Source: Couchioplanes azureus (lineage in GTDB: Bacteria; Actinomycetota; Actinomycetes; Mycobacteriales; Micromonosporaceae). From it: a stretch of 64,000 nucleotides of DNA. Both the position numbers and the translations under genes were made by a program. This document shows positions 1-8,194 of this stretch, piece by piece; position 1 is the first letter of the stretch; each line of letters starts with the position of its first letter. The DNA is taken from NCBI RefSeq assembly GCF_014648355.1, contig NZ_BMQY01000011.1, positions 124,001 to 188,000 on the forward strand, given 5' to 3'. The notes below the pieces were generated by a model, which saw nothing but the letters and a program-made list of their open reading frames with translations, did not search any database and had not been told where the DNA came from.

Positions 1-1086
1 GTGGCCGGCGACGCGCGCTTCGAGCAGGCGACCCAGGCGAACCTGGCCGGTACGGGCATCGGCACCTTCAACGACCGGCTGCGCGACGCCGTCCGCGGCG
101 GTGGCCCGTTCGACGAGAACCCGAGGGTGCAGGGCTTCGGCACCGGCCTGTTCACCGACCCCAACGGCGACCCGGTCAACGGGACGGCCGAGGAGCAGCG
201 GGCCCGGCTGCGGCACTACCAGGACCTCGTCAAGGTCGGTTTGAGCGGCAACCTCGCGGCGTACTCGTTCACCGCCTCCGACGGCACGGTGAAGACCGGC
301 GCGCAGATCGACTACAACGGCTCGCCGGCCGGGTACGCCGCCGCGCCGGCCGAGGCGGTCACCTATGTGGACGCCCACGACAACGAGATCCTGTACGACG
401 CGCTCGCCTTCAAGCTGCCGCAGCGCACGTCGGCGACCGACCGGGCCCGCATGCAGTCGCTGGCGCTGGCCACCACCGTGCTGGGACAGGGGACGGGCTT
501 CGCCGCCACCGGCAGCGAGCGGCTGCGGTCGAAGTCGCTGGACCGCAACTCGTACAACTCCGGGGACTGGTTCAACCGCATCGAGTGGGACTGCGCCCGG
601 GGCAACGGCTTCGGCCGCGGCCTGCCCCCGGCCGCGGACAACGAGGCGAAGTGGCCGTACGCGAAGCCGCTGCTGGCCGACCCGGCGCTGACGCCGGACT
701 GCGCGGCGATCGGCCTGGCCGACGCCACCTACCGTGAGCTGCTGAGCATCCGCCGCTCGTCGCCGGTGTTCGCCCTGCCGGACGCCGCCGAGGTGCAGAA
801 GCGGCTGTCGTTCCCGCTGTCCGGCACCGCCGAGACACCGGGCGTCATCACCATGACCCTCGACGCGCGCGGCCTCGACCCGCACTGGACGTCGCTCACG
901 GTGGTCTTCAACGCGACCCCGGCGACCGCCACCCAGGCCGTCCCCGCGCTGCGCGGCGCGCACGTCGAGCTGCACCCGGTCCAGCGGGCCGCGGCGGATC
1001 CCGCCGTGCGCACCGCGTCCTTCGCCGCCGCGACCGGCACCTTCACCGTCCCGGCGAGATCCGTGGCGGTGTTCGTGCGCAGCTGA
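1..1086 (+). CDS. pulA: Pullulanase-type alpha-1,6-glucosidase, C-terminal part (5' truncated by window edge)
   Basis: About 361 residues are visible. The gene continues upstream of the window, so the GTG at base 1 is not a real start. The sequence matches the C-terminal third of secreted actinobacterial pullulanases (GH13), which cut alpha-1,6 branch points in pullulan, glycogen or starch. YVDAHDNEILYD near residue 122 is the conserved GH13 region containing the HDN transition-state acid. It is followed by a stretch typical of the end of the barrel (SLDRNSYNSGDWFNRIEW) and a C-terminal beta domain of about 100 residues. The stop at 1084-1086 lies three bases from the stop of the converging oxidoreductase gene. 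The catalytic nucleophile and acid lie upstream and cannot be checked. Confidence 0.85.
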   Translation: MAGDARFEQATQANLAGTGIGTFNDRLRDAVRGGGPFDENPRVQGFGTGLFTDPNGDPVNGTAEEQRARLRHYQDLVKVGLSGNLAAYSFTASDGTVKTGAQIDYNGSPAGYAAAPAEAVTYVDAHDNEILYDALAFKLPQRTSATDRARMQSLALATTVLGQGTGFAATGSERLRSKSLDRNSYNSGDWFNRIEWDCARGNGFGRGLPPAADNEAKWPYAKPLLADPALTPDCAAIGLADATYRELLSIRRSSPVFALPDAAEVQKRLSFPLSGTAETPGVITMTLDARGLDPHWTSLTVVFNATPATATQAVPALRGAHVELHPVQRAAADPAVRTASFAAATGTFTVPARSVAVFVRS

Positions 1087-1089
1087 GGC

Positions 1090-2079
1090 TCAGGCGGTGG
1101 TCTTCGCCACCAGCTCGAGCGAGCGCCGGCGGGCCGCCGCGTCGTAGACCGTGGTCGACAGCATGATCTCGTCGGCCCCGGTCGCGGCGGCCAGCGCCGC
1201 CAGCCGCGCGGCCACGGTCGCGGGTGAGCCGTGTGCCTGCTGCGCACGGTAGTCGCGCAGCCGCTCCTGCACCTCCGCGGGCAGGGTGACCTCGGCCGCC
1301 TCGGCGGGCGGCAGCAGGGGCCGGTCGGCCCGCCCGGCGAACAGGTCGGCCTTGACGAGGTCCAGCGGGCGGCCGAGCGCGTCCGCCTCCGCGTCGGTGT
1401 CGGCGCAGACCGTCTCCACGGCGATCATCACGTACGGCCGGTCGAGCCAGCGCGACGGCCGGAAGGCCTCGCGGTAGCGGTCCAGCGCCTCCGCGGTGTT
1501 CTGCGGGCGGATGTGGTGCGCGAACGCGACCGGCAGACCCAGCTCGCCGGCGAGCGACGCCCCCGCCGTGCTGGAGGACAGCAACCACGGCTGCACGGCG
1601 GCCCGATAGCCGGGCAGCAGCGCTGGCCCGCCGTCGCCGGACAGGTAGCCGAGCAGCTCGACGATCCCCGCGCGGTAGTCGTCGGCGGTGGCCGGCGGCG
1701 CACCGCGGCGCAGCGCGGCGACGACCGAGGCGTCGAAGGTGCCGGGGCCGCGGCCGATCCCCAGGTCGATCCGGCCGGGATGCAGCGCGTCCAGCGTGGC
1801 GAACTGCTCGGCGACCGCCCGCGGCGCGTGGTTCGGCAGCAGCACCCCGCCCGAGCCGACCCGGAGCCGGGACGTGGTCGCCGCCGCGTGCGCGATCAGC
1901 ACGGGCGGGGCCACGCTGCCGATGAGCGGGGCGCCGTGGTGCTCGGCGAACCAGGCGCGGCGCAGGCCGAGCTCGTCGGCCGCCCGGACGGCCGTGGCCG
2001 TGGCGGCCAGGGCCTCCGACGCGGTGCGGCCCCGCTCCGCCGGCGCGACCTCCAGGATGGACAGTGGCGGCAGGCTCAT
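1090..2079 (-). CDS. LLM-class flavin-dependent oxidoreductase
   Basis: 329-residue luciferase-like monooxygenase, a TIM barrel using FMN or F420. It begins MSLPPLSILEVAPAERG and contains the family signatures RRAWFAEHHG, LRVGSGGVLLPNHAP and RIDLGIGRGPGT. These place it in the MsnO8-like LLM group, whose substrates are mostly unknown. An upstream in-frame start at 2124 is possible. The ATG at 2079 begins the conserved first strand and lies seven bases after a TAGAGT -10-like element on the minus strand (2087-2092), without a Shine-Dalgarno, so the mRNA may be leaderless. It converges on the pullulanase and diverges from the secreted protein at 2193. Substrate not predictable. Confidence 0.85.
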   Translation of the reverse strand: MSLPPLSILEVAPAERGRTASEALAATATAVRAADELGLRRAWFAEHHGAPLIGSVAPPVLIAHAAATTSRLRVGSGGVLLPNHAPRAVAEQFATLDALHPGRIDLGIGRGPGTFDASVVAALRRGAPPATADDYRAGIVELLGYLSGDGGPALLPGYRAAVQPWLLSSSTAGASLAGELGLPVAFAHHIRPQNTAEALDRYREAFRPSRWLDRPYVMIAVETVCADTDAEADALGRPLDLVKADLFAGRADRPLLPPAEAAEVTLPAEVQERLRDYRAQQAHGSPATVAARLAALAAATGADEIMLSTTVYDAAARRRSLELVAKTTA

Positions 2080-2086
2080 GCCCGGA

Positions 2087-2092
2087 ACTCTA
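2087..2092 (-). promoter_or_regulatory. Candidate -10 element (TAGAGT) for a leaderless transcript
   Basis: On the minus strand TAGAGT ends seven bases before the ATG at 2079, and no purine-rich ribosome site lies between. This spacing is typical of actinobacterial leaderless genes. No clear -35 hexamer was seen. Confidence 0.4.
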
Positions 2093-2192
2093 ACCGAGCG
2101 TGCCCGCCCGGACCCCGGCCGCACTGCGGCCCGGCGGGGAGTGTGATCGAATCCTCGCCGGACCCGAAGACGGCTCGTGTGAGGAGAACCAG

Positions 2193-2786
2193 ATGCGGCG
2201 ATCGATCCCGGCCCTCGGTGCGGCGGCTCTCGCCCTGGCAGGACTGCTGACCGCGCCCGCCTCCCCGGCGCCCGCGGCCGAGCCCGCCCGGCGCGAGTGC
2301 GGCCGGCTGCGGATCGACGACTCCCTTCCCCTGCCCGCGGAGGGCCGGCGGGTGCGGCGCACCGCCGTCGTGGACGGCAACTGCCAGGTCGCGTACGGGC
2401 GCGTGGAGGTTGCCGCGGTGGCCGGGACCAAGGCCGGGCCGCGGGCCTACCGCACCTCCTCCGACATGTACGACTGTTGCAACATTCTGATGACCTCGCT
2501 GACCACCCGGACCGATGCGACGTCGTCCACCTACGACACGCACGTCAACCGGGAGCCCTGGAACGCCGGGTGGACGGTGCAGGACGTCGCCCGGACCACC
2601 GGCTCCACGGTCACCACCCGCGCCGAGTTCGGCTATCGCGGCATCTTCGACCCGACCGGCCGCTGGTACCACAACACCCACGAGACCTCCGTCACGGTCG
2701 CGGCGGACGGCACGGCCACGTGCCGCCAGAGCGTGCAGCTGCGCCACGCCTTCATCGGCTGGCACTGGGAGCACAGCTGCTCCTGA
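2193..2786 (+). CDS. Secreted protein of unknown function
   Basis: 197 residues from the ATG at 2193, preceded by GAGGAG at 2181-2186. The N-terminus (MRRSIPALGAAALALAGLL, then an Ala/Pro-rich stretch ending near residue 30) is a classical Sec signal peptide. The mature part contains several cysteines (REC, GNCQ, DCCN, ATCRQ and a C-terminal HSCS), which fits an exported disulfide-bonded protein. I do not recognise a family. It stands alone, divergent from the LLM gene and 136 bases before the NADH dehydrogenase gene. An upstream in-frame extension to 2100 lacks a signal peptide and was not used. Confidence 0.7.
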   Translation: MRRSIPALGAAALALAGLLTAPASPAPAAEPARRECGRLRIDDSLPLPAEGRRVRRTAVVDGNCQVAYGRVEVAAVAGTKAGPRAYRTSSDMYDCCNILMTSLTTRTDATSSTYDTHVNREPWNAGWTVQDVARTTGSTVTTRAEFGYRGIFDPTGRWYHNTHETSVTVAADGTATCRQSVQLRHAFIGWHWEHSCS

Positions 2787-2922
2787 CGGCGAACCGGGTG
2801 ACTGTCCTCACGAAGATGTGCCCATGCCGCGACCTCGGGTACAGGGTGGGCGCGACCAGCCGATCGCCCGTCCCCGCGTTGGTACCGTACGCGGGGGAGA
2901 ACCACGAACACCGGAGGCCCAG

Positions 2923-4284
2923 ATGGCGCAAGGAACTGCTCGACGGCATCGTGTGGTGATCGTCGGAGCCGGGTTCGGGGGCCTCTTCGCCGCCAAGGCG
3001 CTGCGCCGGGCCGACGTCGACATCACGCTGATCAACGGCACCGCGTACCACCTCTTCCAGCCGTTGCTCTACCAGGTCGCGACCGGGATCCTCTCCGAGG
3101 GTGAGATCGCACCGCCGATCCGCGAGATCCTCAAGCGCCAGCGGAACGTGGACGTCAAGCTGGGCTGGGTCACCGACGTCGACGTCGCGGCGAAGAAGGT
3201 GCTCGTCTCGGCGCCCGGCATCGACTACACGGTCGAGTACGACACGCTCGTCGTCGGCGCGGGCGCCAGCCAGTCCTACTTCGGCAACGACGGCTTCGCC
3301 GACCATGCGCCCGGCATGAAGAGCATCGACGACGCGCTCGAGCTGCGCGCCCGGATCTTCGGCGCCTTCGAGCTCGCCGACCTGCACGAGGACCCGGCCG
3401 AGCGGGAACGGTGGATGACCTTCGTCGTGGTCGGCGCGGGCCCGACCGGCGTCGAGATGGCCGGGCAGATCGCCGAGCTGGCCCACCGCAACCTGCCCGG
3501 GCAGTACAAGCACATCGACCCGCGGCGGGCCCGGGTGATCCTCATCGACGCCGTGGACGCGGTGCTGAAGACCTTCGGCGACCGCCTGTCCACGCGGGCG
3601 CTGCGCCAGCTGCACCTGCTCGGCGTCGAGGTGGAGCTGGAGACCAAGGTCGTGGGCGTGGACGCCACCGGCATCGACGTCGACACCCCGCGCGGGCGCG
3701 AGCGCATCTCGTCGATGACGAAGATGTGGGCCGCCGGCGTCGCCGCACCGCCGCTGGCCGGCAAGCTCGCCGCGGCCGCCGGGGTGAAGACCGACCGGGC
3801 CGGCCGGATCCTGGTCGAGCCGGACTGCACCCTGCCCGGGCACCCGGAGATCTTCGCGGTCGGCGACATGATGGCCCTCGACAACCTGCCCGGCGTCGCC
3901 CAGGTGGCCATCCAGAGCGGACGGCACGCCGCCGACCAGATCAAGCGCCGCCTCGCCGGCCGGGAGACCGGCCAGAAGTTCACCTACTTCGACAAGGGCA
4001 GCATGGCGACCATCTCGCGCTTCCACGCGGTGGCCAGCATCGGCAAGGTGCACGTCTCCGGCTTCGTGGGCTGGCTGATGTGGCTCGCCGTCCACCTGCT
4101 CTACCTGGTCGGCTTCAAGAACCGGGTGACGGCCGTGCTGCACTGGTTCGTCAGCTTCCTCGGCCGGGGCCGCGCCGAGCGGGTGGCGACCTTCCAGCAG
4201 GCGTACGCCCGGGCCGCGGTCCGCGAGTACGGCGACCCGTTCGCGCGCGGCAGGGTGTCCACCGGGCCGGACGCGCCGAAGTAG
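2923..4284 (+). CDS. ndh: Type II NADH:quinone oxidoreductase (NDH-2)
   Basis: 453 residues. A single-subunit, non-proton-pumping respiratory enzyme that passes electrons from NADH through FAD to menaquinone at the inner face of the membrane. The N-terminal Rossmann motif VVIVGAGFGGL (residues 10-20) binds FAD. The second dinucleotide site FVVVGAGPTGVEMAGQIAEL lies in the middle, and FAVGDMMAL is the late FAD-contact motif. The C-terminus has the typical hydrophobic and amphipathic anchor (VGWLMWLAVHLLYLVGFKNR). The ATG at 2923 follows CCGGAGG at 2911-2917. A longer reading frame upstream is non-homologous. No obvious partner genes. Confidence 0.92.
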   Translation: MAQGTARRHRVVIVGAGFGGLFAAKALRRADVDITLINGTAYHLFQPLLYQVATGILSEGEIAPPIREILKRQRNVDVKLGWVTDVDVAAKKVLVSAPGIDYTVEYDTLVVGAGASQSYFGNDGFADHAPGMKSIDDALELRARIFGAFELADLHEDPAERERWMTFVVVGAGPTGVEMAGQIAELAHRNLPGQYKHIDPRRARVILIDAVDAVLKTFGDRLSTRALRQLHLLGVEVELETKVVGVDATGIDVDTPRGRERISSMTKMWAAGVAAPPLAGKLAAAAGVKTDRAGRILVEPDCTLPGHPEIFAVGDMMALDNLPGVAQVAIQSGRHAADQIKRRLAGRETGQKFTYFDKGSMATISRFHAVASIGKVHVSGFVGWLMWLAVHLLYLVGFKNRVTAVLHWFVSFLGRGRAERVATFQQAYARAAVREYGDPFARGRVSTGPDAPK

Positions 4285-4304
4285 CCGCCTGCCGGCACCC
4301 GGCC

Positions 4305-4324
4305 GAAAGGAGGAGGTGAGCTAG
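4305..4324 (+). promoter_or_regulatory. Very strong Shine-Dalgarno-like sequence followed by a two-codon ORF
   Basis: GAAAGGAGG at 4305-4313 is complementary to the 3' end of 16S rRNA. Two bases later GTG AGC TAG (4316-4324) could only encode two residues, and no gene of normal length uses this site. It lies between ndh and the PAP2 gene, whose own start is at 4408. Function unknown; the spacing is shorter than ideal for initiation. Confidence 0.3.
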
Positions 4325-4407
4325 ATCCCATTCAGCCGGGCGCCAGATTCCGTCCAGACTGTCGTTACGCCACGCTTCCCTCGATCGATCGACGGGGGAG
4401 GTACGGG

Positions 4408-5211
4408 ATGTCACGACGAGGATGGCGGGAGATCGTCCTGTTGCTGGGGGCGTTCGCGGCGTACAGCGGGGCGCGGATGCTGGCGGATCCCGATCTCGCC
4501 GGGGCGCGTGCCACCGCCGCCGGCGTGCTCGATGTGGAGCGGCTGCTGCGCCTGGACGTCGAGGCCTGGCTCAACCGGGCCGTGACCGGCACGCCGTGGG
4601 CGGCCGCCGCGATGTCGTTCTGGTACGCCGCACTGCACTACCTCGTGACCCCGCTGGTGCTGGTGTGGCTCTACCGGCGGCGCCCGGAGCGCTATCCGGT
4701 GGCCCGCAACGGCCTGATCATCGGTTCCGCGCTCGGCCTGGTCTGCTACGTACTGCTGCCCACCGCGCCGCCCCGGCTCATGCCCACGGGGTACGCCGAC
4801 ACCCTCGCGAGCACGGCCGACCTGGGCTGGTGGTCGAGCCACGCGTCGGCGCCCGCCGGGCTGGGCCACCTCACCAACGAGCTCGCCGCGATGCCGTCGC
4901 TCCACGTGGGCTGGGCGTTCTGGGTCGCGTGGGCGGTGCCCGGCCTGCTGCCCCGGGTGCTCGGCGGGCTCTACGCCGCGATCACCGCGGTGGTCGTGGT
5001 CGGCACCGCCAACCACTGGGTACTCGACGCGATCGCCGGCGTGGCGGTCATCGCCGCTGGCATGCTGACAGCAGCGGGCCTGCGGCGCCGCACGGCCCCC
5101 GCCGGCACCCCGGGCGACGTCGCGGGGCGCGTGCCGAAACAGGCCGTGACCGGCCCGGACGACTCCGGCGACGGGGTGCGTCCCGCGGAGCCGGTGGGCG
5201 CCGCCGTGTAA
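4408..5211 (+). CDS. PAP2-superfamily membrane phosphatase/phosphotransferase
   Basis: 267 residues with about six membrane segments. The three-part PAP2 signature is visible: PTAPPRLMP, then AMPSLHVGWAFW with the catalytic-region histidine, then GTANHWVLDAIAG with the nucleophilic histidine and aspartate. The arrangement resembles the AUR1/inositol-phosphotransferase-like branch of PAP2 proteins common in actinobacteria, which act on lipid phosphates at the outer membrane face. The ATG at 4408 follows GGGGGAG. The C-terminal 45 residues are a polar tail. The stop precedes the TetR operators by about 14 bases, so it probably belongs to a separate transcription unit. Confidence 0.85.
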   Translation: MSRRGWREIVLLLGAFAAYSGARMLADPDLAGARATAAGVLDVERLLRLDVEAWLNRAVTGTPWAAAAMSFWYAALHYLVTPLVLVWLYRRRPERYPVARNGLIIGSALGLVCYVLLPTAPPRLMPTGYADTLASTADLGWWSSHASAPAGLGHLTNELAAMPSLHVGWAFWVAWAVPGLLPRVLGGLYAAITAVVVVGTANHWVLDAIAGVAVIAAGMLTAAGLRRRTAPAGTPGDVAGRVPKQAVTGPDDSGDGVRPAEPVGAAV

Positions 5212-5225
5212 CCTGCCCCACTTTC

Positions 5226-5260
5226 CTGACCGATCGGCCAGTCTCTGACCGATCGGTCAG
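5226..5260. promoter_or_regulatory. Two tandem 16-bp palindromes, TetR operator candidates
   Basis: 5226-5241 reads CTGACCGATCGGCCAG and 5245-5260 reads CTGACCGATCGGTCAG. The second is a perfect palindrome and the first differs at one base. Their centres are 19 bp apart, and the second ends 13 bases before the TetR start codon. This is the expected position for autorepression of the TetR-MMPL operon. Confidence 0.75.
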
Positions 5261-5273
5261 GCATGCTGGGATC

Positions 5274-5819
5274 ATGGTTCGCGTCAGCACCCGGGAGGAG
5301 ATCCTCCGCGTCGCCGCCGAGCGGTTCGCCCACTTCGGGTACAAGGGCACCTCCCTGCAGGACATCGCCGCCGGGGTCGGGTGCTCGAAGGCGACGTTGC
5401 TCTACCACTTCGCCAGCAAGGACGCGATCCTCGCCGAGCTCGTCGAGGCCGCCGCGCGCGAGCTGGGCGAGCTGGTCGCGAGCCTGGAGCCGCTCGGCGA
5501 CACCGCCGCCCAGGCGGCCGCCATCGACGGCTTCGTCGACCTGGTCCTGCGCCACCGCCGGGAGGCCACGCTCATCTACGGCGGCATCCCGCAGTTCCTC
5601 CAGGAACCGGCGTTCGCCGGCCTGCTTCCGCTCACCGACGCGCTCTGCGCCGCGTTCGCCGCCCGGTCCACCGACCCGGGTGCCTGCGTCGCCGCGGAGG
5701 TGGTCCTCTCCGGCATCGTCACCGTGGTCGTCGACGAGGAGCGGGACCCCACCGAGCTGCGGGCCGCCCTGGTGGGCGTGGCCCGGCGTGCCCTGATCCA
5801 CCCTCACGACAAGGACTGA
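5274..5819 (+). CDS. TetR/AcrR-family transcriptional regulator (probable repressor of the adjacent MMPL pump)
   Basis: 181 residues. The N-terminal helix-turn-helix is clear: TREEILRVAAERFAHFGYKG, LQDIAAGVGCSKATLLYHF, then SKDAILAELV. The C-terminal part is a helical ligand and dimer domain. The ATG at 5274 lies just after two near-identical palindromes, with GGGA as a weak ribosome site. The stop codon is followed after one base by the MMPL gene, so both are surely co-transcribed. By family precedent it would repress its own operon until a lipophilic ligand or pump substrate releases it. The ligand is unknown. Confidence 0.9.
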   Translation: MVRVSTREEILRVAAERFAHFGYKGTSLQDIAAGVGCSKATLLYHFASKDAILAELVEAAARELGELVASLEPLGDTAAQAAAIDGFVDLVLRHRREATLIYGGIPQFLQEPAFAGLLPLTDALCAAFAARSTDPGACVAAEVVLSGIVTVVVDEERDPTELRAALVGVARRALIHPHDKD

Positions 5820-5820
5820 C

Positions 5821-7995
5821 ATGGCAACCCTGCTGTACCGGCTCGGCCGGTTCTCGTTCCGCCGCCGCGGGCTGGTGGTCATCGTCTGGCTGGTGCTGCT
5901 GGCCGCCCTCGGCGGAGCGGCGCTGGCCTTCAAGGGACCGACCGCGAGCGACTTCACCATGCCGGGCACCGAGTCGCAGCGCGCGATCGACGCCCTGCGG
6001 CACGAGTTCCCCGAGGCCAGCGGCGCCACCGGCACCATCGTGGTGGCCGCTCCGCAGGGCCGCACGCTGATGGAGCCGGAGCTCCAACAGGCGGTGCAGG
6101 GCCTGGTCAAGGAGGCGTCCGCGCTGCCGGGCGTGGTCGGGGCCGTGGACCCCTACCAGGTGAAGGCGCTGTCGCAGGACGCCCGCCACGCCCTGGTCCA
6201 GGTCCAGTTCGCCGAGCGCGCCGACGGGGTCACGCACGAGCAGCGCGAGGCGTACGAGCGCAGCGGCGCCGCCGCCGAGGGCAAGGGCCTGCGGGTCGAG
6301 CACGGCGGCGAGGTGATGAACGCCGAGCCGGAGGTCGGCGGCACCGAGGCCATCGGCGTGGTCATCGCGCTGGTCGTGCTGGTGCTCACGTTCGGCTCGC
6401 TGGTCGCGGCGGGAATGACCATGCTCAACGCGCTCATCGGCGTCGGCGCCGGCATGGCCGGGCTGTACGCGCTGAGCAGCGTCGTCTCGCTGACCAGCAC
6501 CGCGCCGGTCCTCGCGCTCATGCTGGGGCTGGCCGTCGGCATCGACTACTCGCTGTTCATCACCTCCCGGCACCGCCAGCACCTGACCGAGGGCATGGCC
6601 CCGGAGGAGGCCGCGGGCCGGGCGGTGGGCACCGCGGGCTCCGCGGTGGTCTTCGCCGGCATCACCGTGATCATCGCGCTGGCCGGCCTCGCGGTGGTCG
6701 ACATCCCGTTCCTCACCGTCATGGGCCTGGCCGCCGCCGGCACGGTCGCGGTGGCGGTCCTGGTGGCGGTCACCCTGCTGCCCGCGCTGCTCGGTTTCGC
6801 CGGTGCCCGGGTGCTGCCCCGCCGGCTGCGCGGGACGCCCACCGCGGGTGCCGCCGGGGAGGGCTTCGGCTTCCGCTGGGCGCGCCTGGTGACCAAGCTG
6901 CGCGTACCCGTGATCCTGGTCGGCATCCTCGGCCTCGGCGCGCTGGCGCTGCCGGCCGCCGACATGCGGGTCGCGCTGCCGGACGCGAGCGCGAGCCCCG
7001 AGGGCACCGCCGCCCGCAAGGCCGCCGACCTGATCACCGAGGGCTTCGGCAAGGGCTTCAACGGCCGCCTCGCGCTGGTGGTCTCCACCGACTCGCCGGA
7101 GCGGACCAGGGCCGCCGTCGGCGAGGTGACCAAGGCCCTGCAGGGCACGCCGGACCTGCTGGCCGTCACCCCGCCCAACCTGAGCCGGGACCAGCGCACC
7201 GCGCTGCTGGCGGTCATCCCGACGACCGGGCCGACCGAGGAGGCCACCGAGACGCTGGTGCACGAGGTGCGCGAGCGCACCCGCGGGCTCGGCGGCGCGG
7301 ACGTCTCGCTCACCGGGCAGACCGCGATCGGCATCGACGTGTCCGAGAAGCTCTCCGACGCCCTGCCGGTCTACCTCCTGCTCGTCGTCGGCCTGTCGGT
7401 GCTCCTGCTCATGCTGGTGTTCCGGTCGATCCTGGTGCCGCTCAAGGCCGCGCTCGGCTTCCTGCTCACCGTGGGGGCGACCTTCGGCGTCACCGTGCTG
7501 GTGTTCCAGGAGGGACATCTGGCCGACCTGGTGGGCCTGTCGGTGCCCGGCCCGCTGATCAGCTTCCTGCCGATCCTGCTCATCGGCATCCTCTTCGGCC
7601 TGGCGATGGACTACGAGGTCTTCCTGGTCTCGCGGATGCGCGAGGACTTCGTGCACGGGGAGACGCCACAGGAGGCGACGATCAGCGGCATGGGCCACGG
7701 CGCCCGGGTGGTCACCGCCGCCGCGCTCATCATGATCTCGGTCTTCGCCGGCTTCGTGCTGCTGGAGGACCCGGTCATCAAGTCCATGGGCTTCGCGCTG
7801 GCGGTCGGCGTGGCGATCGACGCGTTCCTCGTGCGGATGACGATCGTGCCCGCCGTGATCTCCCTGCTCGGTCGCTCCGCGTGGTGGTTGCCGGGCTGGC
7901 TGAACCGCCTGCTGCCGAACGTCGACATCGAGGGAGAAAAGCTCCGAAAGGAGCTTGACCAGGCATCCGACCGGGTGCCGGTCGCCGTTGGATGA
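5821..7995 (+). CDS. MMPL-family RND transporter
   Basis: 724 residues, the usual length for actinobacterial MMPL proteins that export lipids or drugs using the proton gradient. It begins with a short cytoplasmic helix and TM1 (GLVVIVWLVLLAALGGAAL). An extracellular porter domain follows, then five TM helices with LGLAVGIDYSLFITSRHRQ, which carries the Asp-Tyr proton-relay pair. The second half repeats the pattern with GLAMDYEVFLVSRMRE. Translation is linked to TetR by a one-base gap. A strong terminator follows at 8012. Confidence 0.92.
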   Translation: MATLLYRLGRFSFRRRGLVVIVWLVLLAALGGAALAFKGPTASDFTMPGTESQRAIDALRHEFPEASGATGTIVVAAPQGRTLMEPELQQAVQGLVKEASALPGVVGAVDPYQVKALSQDARHALVQVQFAERADGVTHEQREAYERSGAAAEGKGLRVEHGGEVMNAEPEVGGTEAIGVVIALVVLVLTFGSLVAAGMTMLNALIGVGAGMAGLYALSSVVSLTSTAPVLALMLGLAVGIDYSLFITSRHRQHLTEGMAPEEAAGRAVGTAGSAVVFAGITVIIALAGLAVVDIPFLTVMGLAAAGTVAVAVLVAVTLLPALLGFAGARVLPRRLRGTPTAGAAGEGFGFRWARLVTKLRVPVILVGILGLGALALPAADMRVALPDASASPEGTAARKAADLITEGFGKGFNGRLALVVSTDSPERTRAAVGEVTKALQGTPDLLAVTPPNLSRDQRTALLAVIPTTGPTEEATETLVHEVRERTRGLGGADVSLTGQTAIGIDVSEKLSDALPVYLLLVVGLSVLLLMLVFRSILVPLKAALGFLLTVGATFGVTVLVFQEGHLADLVGLSVPGPLISFLPILLIGILFGLAMDYEVFLVSRMREDFVHGETPQEATISGMGHGARVVTAAALIMISVFAGFVLLEDPVIKSMGFALAVGVAIDAFLVRMTIVPAVISLLGRSAWWLPGWLNRLLPNVDIEGEKLRKELDQASDRVPVAVG

Positions 7996-8011
7996 CGGTT
8001 TGTACCGAACG

Positions 8012-8046
8012 AGAGCGGGTTGCCGTTACGGCAGCCCGCTCTTTTC
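8012..8046 (+). terminator. Rho-independent terminator after the MMPL gene
   Basis: Fourteen-base-pair stem (8012-8025 with 8029-8042, including one G-T pair), a three-base loop TTA, and a TTTT run at 8042-8045. It isolates the efflux operon from the sugar transporter genes. Confidence 0.85.
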
Positions 8047-8109
8047 ATTGCCGGATCGTTACCTGAGCGTGGATCTCGCCGCTTGCGGAGCCGTCACACT
8101 GCGGAATAG

Positions 8110-8124
8110 GTTGCCGTCGGCAAC
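8110..8124. promoter_or_regulatory. Palindromic operator candidate upstream of the sugar ABC operon
   Basis: GTTGCCG-T-CGGCAAC is a perfect 7-1-7 inverted repeat, 66 bases before the ATPase start codon. The only local DNA-binding candidate is the ROK protein at the far end of the operon. The link is inference. Confidence 0.5.
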
Positions 8125-8164
8125 AAAACATCGGAACGACCCCGACTCCCCCTCCGGAGGCATC

Positions 8165-8194
8165 ATGACGATCGCGAGGTGGTGCGTGCGATGA
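8165..8194 (+). CDS. Nine-codon leader ORF (MTIARWCVR) coupled to the sugar ABC ATPase
   Basis: ATG at 8165 follows a good ribosome site (CCGGAGG, 8154-8160). The ORF encodes MTIARWCVR, and its TGA (8192-8194) overlaps the ATG of the ABC ATPase gene (8191) as ATGA. The downstream start has no comparable Shine-Dalgarno of its own, so ribosomes ending this peptide may feed the transporter gene. Seen directly in the sequence; whether it is translated is inference. Confidence 0.45.
   Translation: MTIARWCVR

Noticed and set aside
5719..7698. 659-codon open frame opposite the MMPL gene
   Set aside because: His/Gln/Arg-rich composition typical of antisense frames in GC-rich DNA.
8012..8046. Second copy of the GTTGCCG/CGGCAAC operator inside the MMPL terminator
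   Set aside because: The stem core is similar, but the match is imperfect and the T-run with a 14-bp stem is fully explained by termination.
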